A DNA stretch of 64,000 nucleotides from Candidatus Ancaeobacter aquaticus. GTDB taxonomy: Bacteria; Auribacterota; Ancaeobacteria; Ancaeobacterales; Ancaeobacteraceae. The stretch covers positions 33,220 through 97,219 of the forward strand of contig JAVCCP010000028.1 in assembly GCA_030765405.1 (NCBI GenBank), given 5' to 3'. Every line of letters starts with the position of its first letter. The first letter of the stretch is position 1. Below the pieces are notes generated by a model that was given only the letters and a program-made list of their open reading frames with translations, did no database searches and was not told the origin of the DNA. A program made the position numbers and the translations under genes. Below, one piece after another: positions 10,554 to 20,986 of the stretch.

Positions 10554-10582
10554 TTGATAAAAAATAGATAGAGTGGTATAAT
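10554..10582 (+). promoter_or_regulatory. Predicted sigma70 promoter with extended -10 before lptB
   Basis: TTGATA (10554-10559), a 17-base spacer, then TATAAT (10577-10582) preceded by TGG, giving an extended -10. Only 7 bases separate the -10 box from the lptB ATG at 10590, and no Shine-Dalgarno is present. The predicted transcript would be leaderless. Confidence 0.6.
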
Positions 10583-10589
10583 ACAAGCA

Positions 10590-11312
10590 ATGGAATTGTT
10601 AAGAACGGAAAATTTGATAAAACAGTATAAATCCCGCAAGGTGGTTAACGGGGTAGAAATTACTGTAAATAAAGGTGAGATTGTTGGGCTTTTAGGGCCT
10701 AATGGCGCAGGCAAAACGACAACGTTTTATATGATTGTGGGCTTGGTAAAGCCTAATAAAGGTAATGTGTTTTTTAAGAAGGTGGACATTACGAAGTTGC
10801 CGATGAGCCGTAGGGCACAGCTTGGGATTGGTTATTTGTCGCAAGAGCCCTCAATATTTAGAAAGCTTACCGTTGAAGAGAACATTATGGCTATCTTGGA
10901 GACGCTCAATATCACGCCTGTGGAGAGGAGAAAGCGTCTCAAGCAACTTTTAGAAGAGCTTAAAATTGCGCATCTTGCAAAAAGTATCGCATATACCCTA
11001 TCCGGAGGTGAACGACGCAGGCTTGAAATTACACGTGCTATGGTTACTCGTCCGACATTTATACTGTTAGATGAACCCTTCTCAGGGGTTGATCCTATTG
11101 CGGTGTTTGATGTGCAGCAAATGATTCTTGAATTAAGGGATAAAGGGCTCGGCATCTTACTTACGGATCATAGTGTGAGAGAAACTCTATCAATAACTGA
11201 TAGGGCATATATTATGAATGACAGTAGGATACTTATATCGGGAACGGCTGATGAATTAGTGAACAATCCAAAAGCTCGAGAGATATATTTAGGCGAGAAG
11301 TTTACTATGTAA
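10590..11312 (+). CDS. lptB: LPS export ABC transporter ATPase LptB
   Basis: The ATPase that powers LPS extraction by LptF/LptG (encoded on the minus strand at 20987-23353). Walker A is GPNGAGKTTTF near residue 38, the Q-loop region follows, the signature is LSGGERRRLEI, Walker B is FILLDEPFSGVDP and the switch histidine is in LLTDHSVRET. Its 240 residues are typical for LptB. No ribosome-binding site precedes the ATG; a strong -10 box lies 7 bases upstream, so it may be translated from a leaderless mRNA in addition to read-through from lptCA. Confidence 0.96.
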   Translation: MELLRTENLIKQYKSRKVVNGVEITVNKGEIVGLLGPNGAGKTTTFYMIVGLVKPNKGNVFFKKVDITKLPMSRRAQLGIGYLSQEPSIFRKLTVEENIMAILETLNITPVERRKRLKQLLEELKIAHLAKSIAYTLSGGERRRLEITRAMVTRPTFILLDEPFSGVDPIAVFDVQQMILELRDKGLGILLTDHSVRETLSITDRAYIMNDSRILISGTADELVNNPKAREIYLGEKFTM

Positions 11313-11331
11313 ATGGAGAATGGAGGTTATT

Positions 11332-11685
11332 ATGGAAGTACATTTTATAAAAAGAACAGATGATGTGACCCCTGAGATGAAGCAGTACATGGAAGAAAAG
11401 ATTACAAAGATAGAGAGGGTTCCTATTAAAATTATTGATGTGCGCATTACCATGAGCATTCATGGCTATTTGCATTTTGTTGATGTGGCTGTATTGGGGA
11501 AAAACCATACGTTCAATGCAAAAGCTGAAGACAAGGACATGTTTGCGGCGATTGATAGTGTCATGGATAAGATTGATCATCAATTGAAAAAACATAAAGA
11601 TATTACCCGGGATCATAAGGGCATGAACTCTATCAAGGATGAAGAAATACAGATTTCCCAAGAGGTTGAAGAAGAAGATATGTAG
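11332..11685 (+). CDS. hpf: Ribosome hibernation-promoting factor (HPF/YfiA family)
   Basis: A small ribosome-associated protein that inactivates or dimerises ribosomes in starvation. The fold pattern VHFIKRTDDVTPEMKQYMEEK, then VRITMSIHGYLHFVDVAVLG and AEDKDMFAAIDSVMDKIDHQLKKHKD, is the HPF domain. ATG 11332 is chosen because GGAGG at 11322-11326 lies 5 bases upstream; an in-frame ATG at 11320 overlaps that site. At 117 residues it is the short type, with an acidic tail instead of the long C-terminal dimerisation domain. The lptB-hpf-hprK order resembles the proteobacterial lptB-rpoN-hpf-ptsN-hprK locus, minus rpoN and ptsN. Confidence 0.9.
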   Translation: MEVHFIKRTDDVTPEMKQYMEEKITKIERVPIKIIDVRITMSIHGYLHFVDVAVLGKNHTFNAKAEDKDMFAAIDSVMDKIDHQLKKHKDITRDHKGMNSIKDEEIQISQEVEEEDM

Positions 11686-11725
11686 GTAGATGTATTTGAT
11701 TTTGCATAGAGAGAGAGGAAATACT

Positions 11726-12661
11726 ATGCAGGGAATAAAAGTAAGTGCTTTCTATCGCGATTTTAAAGACAAATTGCGGATTAATCTTGTTTCCGGTAAA
11801 AACGGGCTTAATCGCGTCATAAAAGTCCCCGAACTTAATCGCCCTGGCCTTGCGCTTGCAGGGTATTTTGATTATTTTGCGTCTAAGAGAGTACAAGTTA
11901 TGGGAAAAGTCGAAATGACCTATCTCAAATCGTTGAGTGTGAAGGAACGTAAGAAAAGAATAGTAAAACTGTTTGATCAGAATATTCCCTGTATTATCAT
12001 TGCGAGAAATTTTATTCCCTTGCCGGAGTTATTCCAATTAGCTGAAGAAACAAATACTCCAATATTCAGGAGTAGACTTGTTACAATGAATCTCATAAAT
12101 AAAGCAACGGCGTTTTTAGATGATGAATTTGCCGAAAGCACTACTATTAGCGGTGATCTAATGGAAGTATACGGTGTGGGTGTGCTTTTGCGAGGGAAAA
12201 GCGGTGTCGGGAAGAGTGAATGCGCTCTTGCATTAATAAAGAGGGGGCATCGTCTTATTACTGATGATGTGGTAAGAATCAGAATTGAAGATGGGAAACA
12301 ACTTATTGGCAAGGGTGCTGAGCTTACGCGTCATCATATGGAAATCAGAGGATTGGGTATTATAAATGTGCAAACCCTTTTCGGTGTAGGATGTGTGCGA
12401 GATGAAAAGAGAATAGATCTTATGATTACACTTGAGGAATGGGACAGTAAAAAAGAGTATGAACGATTAGGTCTTATTGATAAAGTGGTCAATATTCTCA
12501 GTGTTTCACTGCCCCATGTGGTTATTCCTGTCAGGCCAGGAAGAGATATTGCTCTTTTGATTGAAACAGCATCACTTAACCAGAGATTAAAGTGGATGGG
12601 GTATCATTCTGCACAGGATTTGAATAAGAAATTGCTTGATCAGATTAAAAAAGGAAATTAA
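11726..12661 (+). CDS. hprK: HPr kinase/phosphorylase
   Basis: A bifunctional enzyme that phosphorylates and dephosphorylates the regulatory serine of HPr. An N-terminal domain (about 1-125) has the NRPGLALAG motif. The catalytic domain has the Walker A GKSGVGKS at residues 157-164, followed by RGHRLITDD. The HprK signature EIRGLGIINVQTLFG follows. ATG 11726 with GAGAGAGGA upstream gives 311 residues, the usual length; the frame is open 12 codons further but without family similarity. HPr and EI genes follow 275 bases downstream, and HPr keeps the target serine. Confidence 0.95.
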   Translation: MQGIKVSAFYRDFKDKLRINLVSGKNGLNRVIKVPELNRPGLALAGYFDYFASKRVQVMGKVEMTYLKSLSVKERKKRIVKLFDQNIPCIIIARNFIPLPELFQLAEETNTPIFRSRLVTMNLINKATAFLDDEFAESTTISGDLMEVYGVGVLLRGKSGVGKSECALALIKRGHRLITDDVVRIRIEDGKQLIGKGAELTRHHMEIRGLGIINVQTLFGVGCVRDEKRIDLMITLEEWDSKKEYERLGLIDKVVNILSVSLPHVVIPVRPGRDIALLIETASLNQRLKWMGYHSAQDLNKKLLDQIKKGN

Positions 12662-12935
12662 CCGTTCTGTATTATTGCATATATTTTTACCTCCTTCTGC
12701 TATCAGTCGGTCGTTAAAGCTATTGACGTATTTAAATGTGCTAATACCATGCCTTTAGAATAAATATGACCTTTGTGTGAATGCTATTCCTACGCTACTA
12801 AGACAACTAAGGATTTGATTTTTATTAAAGAAGATGTTATAAGTACTAAGGGTTGTGGTCTTTATGATCGAGAACAAGTGTTCTTAAGCGCGAAATAAAA
12901 ACGAGTAAAACGACAAAAAAAGAGTGTGCATAGTG
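12662..12935. other. Intergenic region between hprK and ptsH
   Basis: This is 274 bases without a coding frame I can support. No terminator with a T-run and no convincing promoter pair was seen, so ptsH may be transcribed from hprK or from a promoter I cannot define. No tRNA-like cloverleaf is visible. Confidence 0.35.
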
Positions 12936-13223
12936 ATGAAAAAGAGTGTTGCAGTGAAATGCGAAAAAGAAGTGAGCATAGTTAATGAGCTTGGGATACA
13001 TGCCCGGCCTGCCGCTATGTTTGTTAAGTTAGCGAATACATTCACATCTGAGATCTTTATTGAAAAAGATAAGGAACAGGTTAATGGAAAAAGTATTATG
13101 GGTATTATGATGCTTGCTGCAGGAAAAGGCACCAAGATTATTATTCGTGCGGAAGGCGAAGATGCGGATAGTGCTGTAGATGCTATTGAAAAGCTCATAA
13201 CGGATAAATTTGGAGAGGAATAG
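12936..13223 (+). CDS. ptsH: Phosphocarrier protein HPr
   Basis: HPr of the phosphotransferase system: it is phosphorylated on His by EI and on Ser by HprK. The active site LGIHARPAAM has His22, and the regulatory site GKSIMGIMML has Ser53. ATG 12936 gives 95 residues with a slightly long N-terminus; a GTG at 12924 is in frame but lacks a better ribosome site. It is followed after 2 bases by ptsI. No PTS permease (EII) gene is in the window, so the pair may act mainly as a regulatory phospho-relay. Confidence 0.93.
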   Translation: MKKSVAVKCEKEVSIVNELGIHARPAAMFVKLANTFTSEIFIEKDKEQVNGKSIMGIMMLAAGKGTKIIIRAEGEDADSAVDAIEKLITDKFGEE

Positions 13224-13225
13224 CA

Positions 13226-14983
13226 ATGGGCGAGAGAGAATTTAAGGGAATACCTGTATCTCCTGGTGTCGCAATAGGAAAGGTGTTTCTTTTTGATAGC
13301 GAAGAAGATGTTATTGTAAAAAGGAAGCTATCTCCCAAGGATATTCCCAATGAAATTACCCGTTTTGAGGGCGCCCTTATTCAGGCACGAAGGGAAATAC
13401 TTGATATTCAGAAGAAAATCGCTAAGGCGATGGGCACTGAACATGCAGAGATTTTTAATGCTCATCTTCTCGTTGTTGAAGACAGAGCGCTCATTGAAGA
13501 AGTTATCAAGAATTTAGAAAAACAACGGTATAACGTTGAATATATATTTATTCAGGTTGCGAAAAAATACTCGAAAATATTTTCCCGGATGGAGGATGAT
13601 TATCTAAAAGAAAGAGCAAGTGACATACGTGATGTTGCCAGAAGAGTTCTCCATAAGCTTATAGGAAAGAAACGACAGGACCTTGCAGTCTTAAAAGAAG
13701 AAGTGATTATTGCAGCGTATGATCTTTCCCCCTCTGATACAGCACTTATGCATAAAGAAAAAGTCATTGGATTTGTCACAGACATTGGCGGAAAAACCTC
13801 TCATACGGCGATTATGGCTCGATCTCTTGGTATCCCTGCTGTTGTTGGGCTTAGGGATGTTAGCAGGAAGATTAAGCCTGATGCAATGCTGATCATTGAT
13901 GGTAATCGTGGCATTGTGATAGTTAACCCTTCAAAAACGACGCTGGAACGCTATGCTGAGCAACAAACAAAATTTGAAATATTCGAAGAAAAACTTGCAA
14001 GCCTCAAAAACTTACCTGCTGAGACAAAAGATGGTTTTAAAATTACCCTTGCGGCAAACATAGAGCTCCCTGAAGATGTTCCCAGCGTAATTGCTCATGG
14101 TGCTCAGGGGGTAGGGCTGTATCGCACAGAATTCTTATACATGAACCGTTCAGATTTACCGAAGGAAGAGGAACAGTTCCAATCATACAAACAGGTCGCC
14201 GAAAAAGTTTCCCCGCACACCGTGATTATACGAACAATGGATCTAGGAGGAGATAAATTTTTAAGCCATCTACAGATTCCTCGAGAAATGAATCCGTTTT
14301 TGGGATGGCGTGCTATTCGTTTTTGTTTGGCCCGTTTAGATATTTTTAAAGTACAGCTCCGTGCAATATTAAGGGCAAGTGCTTTCGGTAAGATTAAGAT
14401 GATGTATCCAATGATATCAGGAGTAAATGAACTTAAGGATGCAAATGCAGCGGTAGAAGAAGCGAAAAAAGAGCTGCGAAAAGAAAAAAAAGCATTTGAT
14501 GAAAACTTGGAAATTGGCGCTATGATTGAGATCCCTTCAGCTGCCGTTATTTCGGATATTCTCGCAGAAGAAGTTGATTTTTTCAGCATTGGCACCAATG
14601 ACCTTATACAGTATTCTTTAGCCGTAGATCGTGTAAACGAAAGAATTGCCTATCTGTATGAGCCGACACATCCGGCAGTATTGCGATTAATTGATACTGT
14701 TGTGCAAGCGTCGAAAAAAAATGACATTTGGGTTGGCATATGCGGAGAAATGGCAGGTGATCCCGCGACGGTTTTGCTCCTTTTAGGTTTAGGGCTCCAA
14801 GAATTTTCAACGAGTGCGGTGATGGTTCCAGAAATCAAGAAAGTAATCAGGTCTGTTACTTTAGAGCAGACAAAACAACTTATTCGAAAAGTACAGAAAT
14901 ACAGGACGGCTGAAGAGGTTCTGGAAGAAGCAACAAAGTTGCTGTATAAGGTAGCACCAGAGCTTGTGGCCATGGGGACTTGA
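13226..14983 (+). CDS. ptsI: Phosphoenolpyruvate-protein phosphotransferase (EI)
   Basis: EI transfers phosphate from PEP to HPr. The N-terminal HPr-binding and phosphohistidine region has GGKTSHTAIMARSLGIP with the active His193. The C-terminal PEP-binding TIM barrel has TMDLGGDKF, NPFLGWRAIRF, the catalytic-loop region FFSIGTNDLIQYSLAVDR and GICGEMAGDP. Its 585 residues match EI. GGAGAGGAA upstream of ATG 13226 overlaps the end of ptsH, so the two are translated together. A sugar nucleotidyltransferase gene begins 2 bases after its stop. Confidence 0.96.
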   Translation: MGEREFKGIPVSPGVAIGKVFLFDSEEDVIVKRKLSPKDIPNEITRFEGALIQARREILDIQKKIAKAMGTEHAEIFNAHLLVVEDRALIEEVIKNLEKQRYNVEYIFIQVAKKYSKIFSRMEDDYLKERASDIRDVARRVLHKLIGKKRQDLAVLKEEVIIAAYDLSPSDTALMHKEKVIGFVTDIGGKTSHTAIMARSLGIPAVVGLRDVSRKIKPDAMLIIDGNRGIVIVNPSKTTLERYAEQQTKFEIFEEKLASLKNLPAETKDGFKITLAANIELPEDVPSVIAHGAQGVGLYRTEFLYMNRSDLPKEEEQFQSYKQVAEKVSPHTVIIRTMDLGGDKFLSHLQIPREMNPFLGWRAIRFCLARLDIFKVQLRAILRASAFGKIKMMYPMISGVNELKDANAAVEEAKKELRKEKKAFDENLEIGAMIEIPSAAVISDILAEEVDFFSIGTNDLIQYSLAVDRVNERIAYLYEPTHPAVLRLIDTVVQASKKNDIWVGICGEMAGDPATVLLLLGLGLQEFSTSAVMVPEIKKVIRSVTLEQTKQLIRKVQKYRTAEEVLEEATKLLYKVAPELVAMGT

Positions 14984-14985
14984 TA

Positions 14986-15726
14986 ATGAAAGCAGTTATA
15001 CTTGCAGCGGGTTTCGCTACACGGCTAAAACCATTAACCGATAATACCGCAAAACCGCTACTACCGATCGCTGAAAAGAAGATGATAGAGTATATTACGG
15101 ACAGAATGCAGGATATTGCCGCGATTGATGCAATATATGTTATTACCAACGAAAAATTCCATAATGATTTTGTTGAGTGGAAAAGTGAATATTCTTCACA
15201 AAAGGATATTCGCATAATAAATGACGGCACAACCGATGATAGTAATAAAAAGGGTGCCGTGGGAGATATTAACTTTCTCTTGCAGGAAGAAAAACTTGAT
15301 GATGACCTTTTAATTATAGGTGGGGATAACCTGTTTGATCTTGATCTCGGAGATTTTCTTTCGTTTGCCTGTCCCCGAGGAATCACTATTTCTGTGTACG
15401 ATGTAGGAAGCATTGAGGCTGCACGAAAGTTTGGCATTGTCACAATAAATAATGAAAATATAATTGATAATTTTGAGGAAAAACCATATAATCCCGGTTC
15501 TACTTTAGCGGCAATGTGTTTGTATTTTATTCCAAAAGATAAATTGCAGTCTATTTTTACATATATTAAAGAGGGAAATAGCCCAGATCAGCCGGGGAAA
15601 TATATCGCATGGTTGACGAAAAGTGAGTCAGTGTATGCGTACACCTATAGCGGGATATGGTTTGATATAGGATCTTTTGAGAGCTATCAGGAAGCGAATG
15701 CATATTGGCAAAAACGTAACAGTTAA
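14986..15726 (+). CDS. Sugar-1-phosphate nucleotidylyltransferase family protein
   Basis: An NTP_transferase-domain protein of the glucose-1-phosphate thymidylyltransferase type, predicted to make an NDP-sugar in the cytoplasm. The nucleotide-binding loop LAAGFATRLKPLT is followed by KPLLPI. IIGGDNLFD is the metal-binding aspartate region, EEKP follows, and WFDIGSFESYQEA closes the family pattern. ATG 14986 is chosen; a TTG at 14980 is in frame but overlaps the ptsI stop. At 246 residues it is a single-domain enzyme. The exact sugar cannot be told; LPS-core or polysaccharide precursors are likely from the surroundings. Confidence 0.85.
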   Translation: MKAVILAAGFATRLKPLTDNTAKPLLPIAEKKMIEYITDRMQDIAAIDAIYVITNEKFHNDFVEWKSEYSSQKDIRIINDGTTDDSNKKGAVGDINFLLQEEKLDDDLLIIGGDNLFDLDLGDFLSFACPRGITISVYDVGSIEAARKFGIVTINNENIIDNFEEKPYNPGSTLAAMCLYFIPKDKLQSIFTYIKEGNSPDQPGKYIAWLTKSESVYAYTYSGIWFDIGSFESYQEANAYWQKRNS

Positions 15727-15764
15727 AAGACAAACAGATAAAAAATCTATAAGAGGAGGATTAA

Positions 15765-16940
15765 ATGAGTAAACGAAAAATGTTCACATCAGAATGTGTT
15801 TCAATGGGGCATCCTGATAAAATGTGCGATCAAATATCTGATGCAATATTAGATGCGATTCTTGCTAAAGATCCATATGCACGTGTTGCATGTGAAACGC
15901 TTATTTGCACAGGATTAATAGTTATTGCAGGAGAAATTACAACAAATGCTATTGTGGACTATAGTGATGTCGCAAGACAAACAGTAAAAGAAATTGGATA
16001 CGACAGTTGTGAAAAAGGTTTTGATTATGAAACGTGCGGGGTCATGGTGAGTTTGAATAAGCAATCTCCTGATATATCGCAAGGTGTGACAGAAGGCAGC
16101 GGATTGCATGCAGAACAAGGTGCAGGAGATCAGGGAATGATGTTCGGGTATGCGTGTAATGAAACTCCGGAACTTATGCCGTTTCCTCTAATGATGAGCC
16201 GACATCTGCTTGAAAGGCTTGTGGAATTAAGAGAAAGTAAAACGTTGCCGTATCTTTGCCCAGATGCAAAGACTCAGGTAACCGTTGAGTATGAAGATGG
16301 GAAACCGGTGCATGTAAACACCGTTGTTGTTTCTACTCAGCATGCTGAGAATGTAAGTCATGAGACGTTACAAAAAGATATTCTTGAACTGGTTATTAAA
16401 GAAATTATTCCTTCCGAATATCTTGACGATAACACAATATATCATATTAATCCTACCGGTCGATTTGTTGTTGGCGGGCCTAAAGGAGATACAGGGGTAA
16501 CGGGAAGAAAAATTATTGTTGATACCTATGGGGGTATGGGGCGTCACGGTGGCGGAGCATTTTCAGGTAAGGATCCATCGAAAGTTGACAGAAGCGCGTC
16601 ATATGCCGGCCGATATGTAGCAAAAAATATTGTTGCCGCGGGACTCGCAGACAGATGTGAGGTACAGCTTTCATATGCAATTGGCGTAGCAAAACCAACA
16701 TCAATTGAGGTTGATACGTTTGGTACAGCAAAAATTACTGAAAGTGAAATTGTTGAACTCATAGAAAAGAATTTTGACTTAACGCCTAAGGGAATTATTG
16801 ATGGGTTGGATTTAAGAAGACCAATTTATACGGATACCGCTCGTTCTGGTCATTTTGGTAAAAAAGATGACAGTAAATATAAATGGGAAAAAACAGATAA
16901 AGCTGACATCCTTAAAAAGGCATTAGCAGTAAAATGTTAG
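15765..16940 (+). CDS. metK: S-adenosylmethionine synthetase
   Basis: Makes SAM from methionine and ATP. Signatures are [16 protein letters not shown] near residue 15, [12 protein letters not shown] (the MetK hallmark), [15 protein letters not shown] and the conserved [11 protein letters not shown] loop. At 391 residues it fits the bacterial family. AGGAGGA lies 7 bases upstream of ATG 15765. The 38-base leader is too short for a SAM riboswitch and none is seen. ahcY follows 48 bases downstream, giving a two-gene SAM-cycle operon. Confidence 0.97.
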   Translation: MSKRKMFTSECVSMGHPDKMCDQISDAILDAILAKDPYARVACETLICTGLIVIAGEITTNAIVDYSDVARQTVKEIGYDSCEKGFDYETCGVMVSLNKQSPDISQGVTEGSGLHAEQGAGDQGMMFGYACNETPELMPFPLMMSRHLLERLVELRESKTLPYLCPDAKTQVTVEYEDGKPVHVNTVVVSTQHAENVSHETLQKDILELVIKEIIPSEYLDDNTIYHINPTGRFVVGGPKGDTGVTGRKIIVDTYGGMGRHGGGAFSGKDPSKVDRSASYAGRYVAKNIVAAGLADRCEVQLSYAIGVAKPTSIEVDTFGTAKITESEIVELIEKNFDLTPKGIIDGLDLRRPIYTDTARSGHFGKKDDSKYKWEKTDKADILKKALAVKC

Positions 16941-18263
<1,323 letters not shown>

Positions 18264-18267
18264 TTTA

Positions 18268-18298
18268 TAGCGCATAGCGTGTAGCGTTTAGCGGATAG
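18268..18298. repeat. TAGCGNN heptad repeat, single arm
   Basis: Four perfect 7-base units (tagcgca, tagcgtg, tagcgtt, tagcgga) followed by TAG, between the ahcY stop and the bidirectional terminator. No opposite arm is present. Confidence 0.8.
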
Positions 18299-18301
18299 AA
18301 A

Positions 18302-18346
18302 ACAAAAAGAAACCGGAAAGAATTTATCTTTCCGGTTTCTTTTTGT
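18302..18346. terminator. Bidirectional intrinsic terminator between ahcY and the ArnT-like gene
   Basis: A perfect 20-base inverted repeat (18302-18321 and 18327-18346) with a 5-base loop has a GC core (ACCGGAAAG / CTTTCCGGT), flanking A-run on the left and T-run on the right. It works in both directions. The stop codon and last residues of the minus-strand gene are encoded inside it. Confidence 0.9.
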
Positions 18347-19922
18347 TTGTAACAAGCAGTGTATCTCCGTATTGATCGATTAGAGAAAGTGTTTTCCGTG
18401 TTTCTTTTGGCAGATCCTTAAAGTGATCAATGTCTATCAATAGGTAGCAATTCTTACGGGTGTTGAGGTGCTCTATCAGCTTGTTAGCCTCGTGCATTAA
18501 GACGATAGGGTGTTTCGTATAGAAAACGGTGCTGTATCGTTTAGGGCCATAACTGATAACGGTATCTTTCTCGTCTAATTTCTGTGCCAATTTCATGGCA
18601 AGAGGTTTTGCGCTTCTTCGCTTCTCGATAATGGGAAGAACAAGATGTTGCAGTGACAGTACAATGATGCACGTAATAGCACATACTGAGAGAAACAATA
18701 CCCGCGGTTTCTTTATGATATACAATAGGGTCGCCGCTAATGATAAAATAATAGCTGAACAATTATAAAAAATCAGCTGTATATGATAATTAGGATATTT
18801 TTGTAAGAGTGATGGTAATAAAAATAAAGAGACAACAGTGCTTATGACTAACAATGCGGCAGGGATACCGAGTGCAATATGCTGCCTTTTTTGTTTGTTG
18901 CCAAATATGTCCCACCAAAAATATGCCATGATGATAGCAAGGATCGGGTATAACGGGAGGACATAGGTAGCGACTTTAGCTGAGCATAAGGAAAAGAAAA
19001 CAAATACAGTCGATACCCATACAATAAGAAACTTTTTATGTGCAGTATGTTCTTTTTTTATGTATGTCATTAATGCAAATGGAAGATAGAGTGCCCAGGG
19101 AGCAAAGCCGGTTGCAATAACGAGAAAAAAGAAATACCAGGGTTCCTTATGCACATGTATTCCTCCTCCCATATAACGTCCGATAGTTTCCCGGTAGAGA
19201 AGATCTAGAGAATTGTCAAAACCAAAGCGAGCATATGCGGCATAATACCAGGGAATATTGATAAGAACAAATACAAGTAGAAATTTCCAAGAGAGTAATT
19301 TTTTTAGCTCAGACGTGTTTTTAATCAATATAAGGTAGAGAGTGGGGGGTGCGATAAAGAGAATTATCCCCACAGGACCTTTTAGGAGAAATGCACATGA
19401 TGCTGCAAAGTAAGCAATATAGTAAAAGAACATTTTTCGTGTTGTTGATGAATATCCCAGCCAAAAAGTTCCAAGTGCTAAAGTAACAAAGAATGCAAAG
19501 CTCATATCTATGATGGCCAGTCGTGAAAGAATAAGGTATTGGGGGGCTGAAGCAAGAATCAATCCTGCAAGAAAACCAACAGTGCGGTTATATATGTGTC
19601 GGGCAAAAAAGTAGACAAAAAGAATGCCGAGTAGAGCACACAGCGCTGAAGGAAAACGAGCCCCGAACTCATTAATTCCCATGCTTTTATATGATAACAC
19701 GATAAACCAGTAAAATAAAATGGGCTTGTTGAGGCGTACGGTATCGTTAAGATGAGGGACAATGTAGTCGTTTCTTTCGATCATTTCGCGTGCGGATTCA
19801 GCGTACCGTGATTCATCCATGTCTATCAGGTTGCTTGATCCGAGCTTATAAAAAAACAGAAAACCGGTTATTGCAACGAGAAGAACGAGAAAAAGAATAT
19901 CTTTTTTATTGAGTTTCGTCAT
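18324..19922 (-). CDS. ArnT-like membrane glycosyltransferase (GT83/PMT superfamily)
   Basis: A polytopic inner-membrane transferase that would move a sugar from a polyprenyl-phosphate donor to lipid A or another acceptor. The N-terminal part has the DMDESRYAESAREM motif (about residue 25; the catalytic acidic loop of this superfamily) and LNKPILFYW. About 11-12 hydrophobic segments follow, then a soluble C-terminal end. 532 residues result from ATG 19922, which overlaps the upstream LAB_N gene by 17 bases; a TTG at 19958 is in frame but lies inside that gene. With the DPM1-type transferase upstream it forms a donor-synthesis plus transfer pair. Confidence 0.85.
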   Translation of the reverse strand: MTKLNKKDILFLVLLVAITGFLFFYKLGSSNLIDMDESRYAESAREMIERNDYIVPHLNDTVRLNKPILFYWFIVLSYKSMGINEFGARFPSALCALLGILFVYFFARHIYNRTVGFLAGLILASAPQYLILSRLAIIDMSFAFFVTLALGTFWLGYSSTTRKMFFYYIAYFAASCAFLLKGPVGIILFIAPPTLYLILIKNTSELKKLLSWKFLLVFVLINIPWYYAAYARFGFDNSLDLLYRETIGRYMGGGIHVHKEPWYFFFLVIATGFAPWALYLPFALMTYIKKEHTAHKKFLIVWVSTVFVFFSLCSAKVATYVLPLYPILAIIMAYFWWDIFGNKQKRQHIALGIPAALLVISTVVSLFLLPSLLQKYPNYHIQLIFYNCSAIILSLAATLLYIIKKPRVLFLSVCAITCIIVLSLQHLVLPIIEKRRSAKPLAMKLAQKLDEKDTVISYGPKRYSTVFYTKHPIVLMHEANKLIEHLNTRKNCYLLIDIDHFKDLPKETRKTLSLIDQYGDTLLVTNKKKPER

Positions 19923-20190
19923 CGTTAGCAGATCTTTTGTGTTGGTGTATAAGAACAAGGTTTCTTGTGTAGACTATAAGTCCCATGCCTTGCCCGATAA
20001 TGAATACCGGATCTTTTCTATGTATAGCATAAACAAGAAGCAATGTGCCGCCAATAAGGCTGAGATACCAGAAATAAATCGGTATAACGCTTTGCTTTTT
20101 TTTCTCGGAATAGATCCATTGGGTAAAGAAACGCATAAAAAAGCAAAATTGTGCAAAAAATCCAAGTATAATCCAATAGTTTATTGTCAT
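19906..20190 (-). CDS. LAB_N-domain small membrane protein
   Basis: A 94-residue protein with three hydrophobic segments and the pattern FFAQFCFFMRFFTQWIYSEK, then VIPIYFWYLSLIGG, typical of the domain named after the N-terminus of some lipid-A-disaccharide synthases (LAB_N). Stand-alone copies commonly sit beside DPM1-type and ArnT-type glycosyltransferases, as here. Its biochemical role is not known to me; a helper of lipid or polyprenyl-sugar handling is plausible. It overlaps the following ArnT-like gene. Confidence 0.85.
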   Translation of the reverse strand: MTINYWIILGFFAQFCFFMRFFTQWIYSEKKKQSVIPIYFWYLSLIGGTLLLVYAIHRKDPVFIIGQGMGLIVYTRNLVLIHQHKRSANDDETQ

Positions 20191-20277
20191 AGTTCTCCAT
20201 TTTGTGTGAGTGCAAAAATGACTTCCGCGAAATGTTATGGGTGCCTTTATAGGCTTGCCGGAGGCATTTATGTCAGG

Positions 20278-20985
20278 TTATTGTATCTCTTTTGCAGTAT
20301 AATGCAACGAATACTTTTTCATCCATGTTACAGCCAAAAGATCAATGAAAGGTTTTATCGCTCTTTTTCTTGTATTGTATTTTGACTGGCCGCGCGTACG
20401 GGGCCGGTGATTGACCGGAATCTCTACAACTTTTTTCCCCTCAATTTTTACTAGAGTGGGAAGAAAGCGGTGCATGCCATGATAAAGCGTTATGTTTTCA
20501 AGCGCTTCCTTGCGAAAGAGCTTAAGCGAGCATCCCGTATCGTGGACATTTTCACAGCTGATTTTGTTTCGGACATAGTTAGCGATACGTGATGATATTC
20601 TTTTCGACAGAGGATCTTTTCTTTGAGTGCGCCACCCTATTACCGCGTCATTATCTTCTAAGGCATTGAGCATACGCGGGATGTCCTGTGGATCATTTTG
20701 ATTGTCTCCATCAATAGTGATAATGAGTGATCCGTGCGCATTTTTAATGCCGCAATCAAATGCGGCACTTTGCCCGCAATTTTCTTTCAGGGTTATGATG
20801 CGTGCTTTAGGGTCTTTTTTTTTCAGTTCACAGATGATTTTTTGTGAGTTGTCAGTCGAGCCGTCATCAATAAAAATAAGTTCATAATCAGAATGCATTG
20901 CAGTGAGTACGTGTGTGAGGTCATGATACAAAACCGGAATGCTTTCTTCTTCATTATATATAGGGATAACAACAGAGATATCCAT
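20278..20985 (-). CDS. DPM1/ArnC-type polyprenyl-phosphate glycosyltransferase (GT2)
   Basis: A family-2 transferase predicted to load a sugar onto a polyprenyl phosphate at the cytoplasmic face. It starts VVIPIYNEEESIP and has DDGSTDNS, then GDNQNDPQDIP (the DXD-like metal site) and GWRTQRKDPLSKRISS, all as in ArnC/DPM1. Its 235 residues cover the soluble catalytic domain without C-terminal membrane helices. The start codon lies one base after the lptG stop, so translation is coupled to the LPS transporter. The product would feed the ArnT-like enzyme downstream. Confidence 0.88.
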   Translation of the reverse strand: MDISVVIPIYNEEESIPVLYHDLTHVLTAMHSDYELIFIDDGSTDNSQKIICELKKKDPKARIITLKENCGQSAAFDCGIKNAHGSLIITIDGDNQNDPQDIPRMLNALEDNDAVIGWRTQRKDPLSKRISSRIANYVRNKISCENVHDTGCSLKLFRKEALENITLYHGMHRFLPTLVKIEGKKVVEIPVNHRPRTRGQSKYNTRKRAIKPFIDLLAVTWMKKYSLHYTAKEIQ

Positions 20986-20986
20986 A

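Noticed and set aside
12662..12935. A small RNA or tRNA gene in the hprK-ptsH gap
   Set aside because: No cloverleaf, no terminator with T-run and no promoter pair could be supported.
15727..15764. SAM riboswitch upstream of metK
   Set aside because: Only 38 bases separate metK from the previous gene and no SAM-I/II fold can fit.
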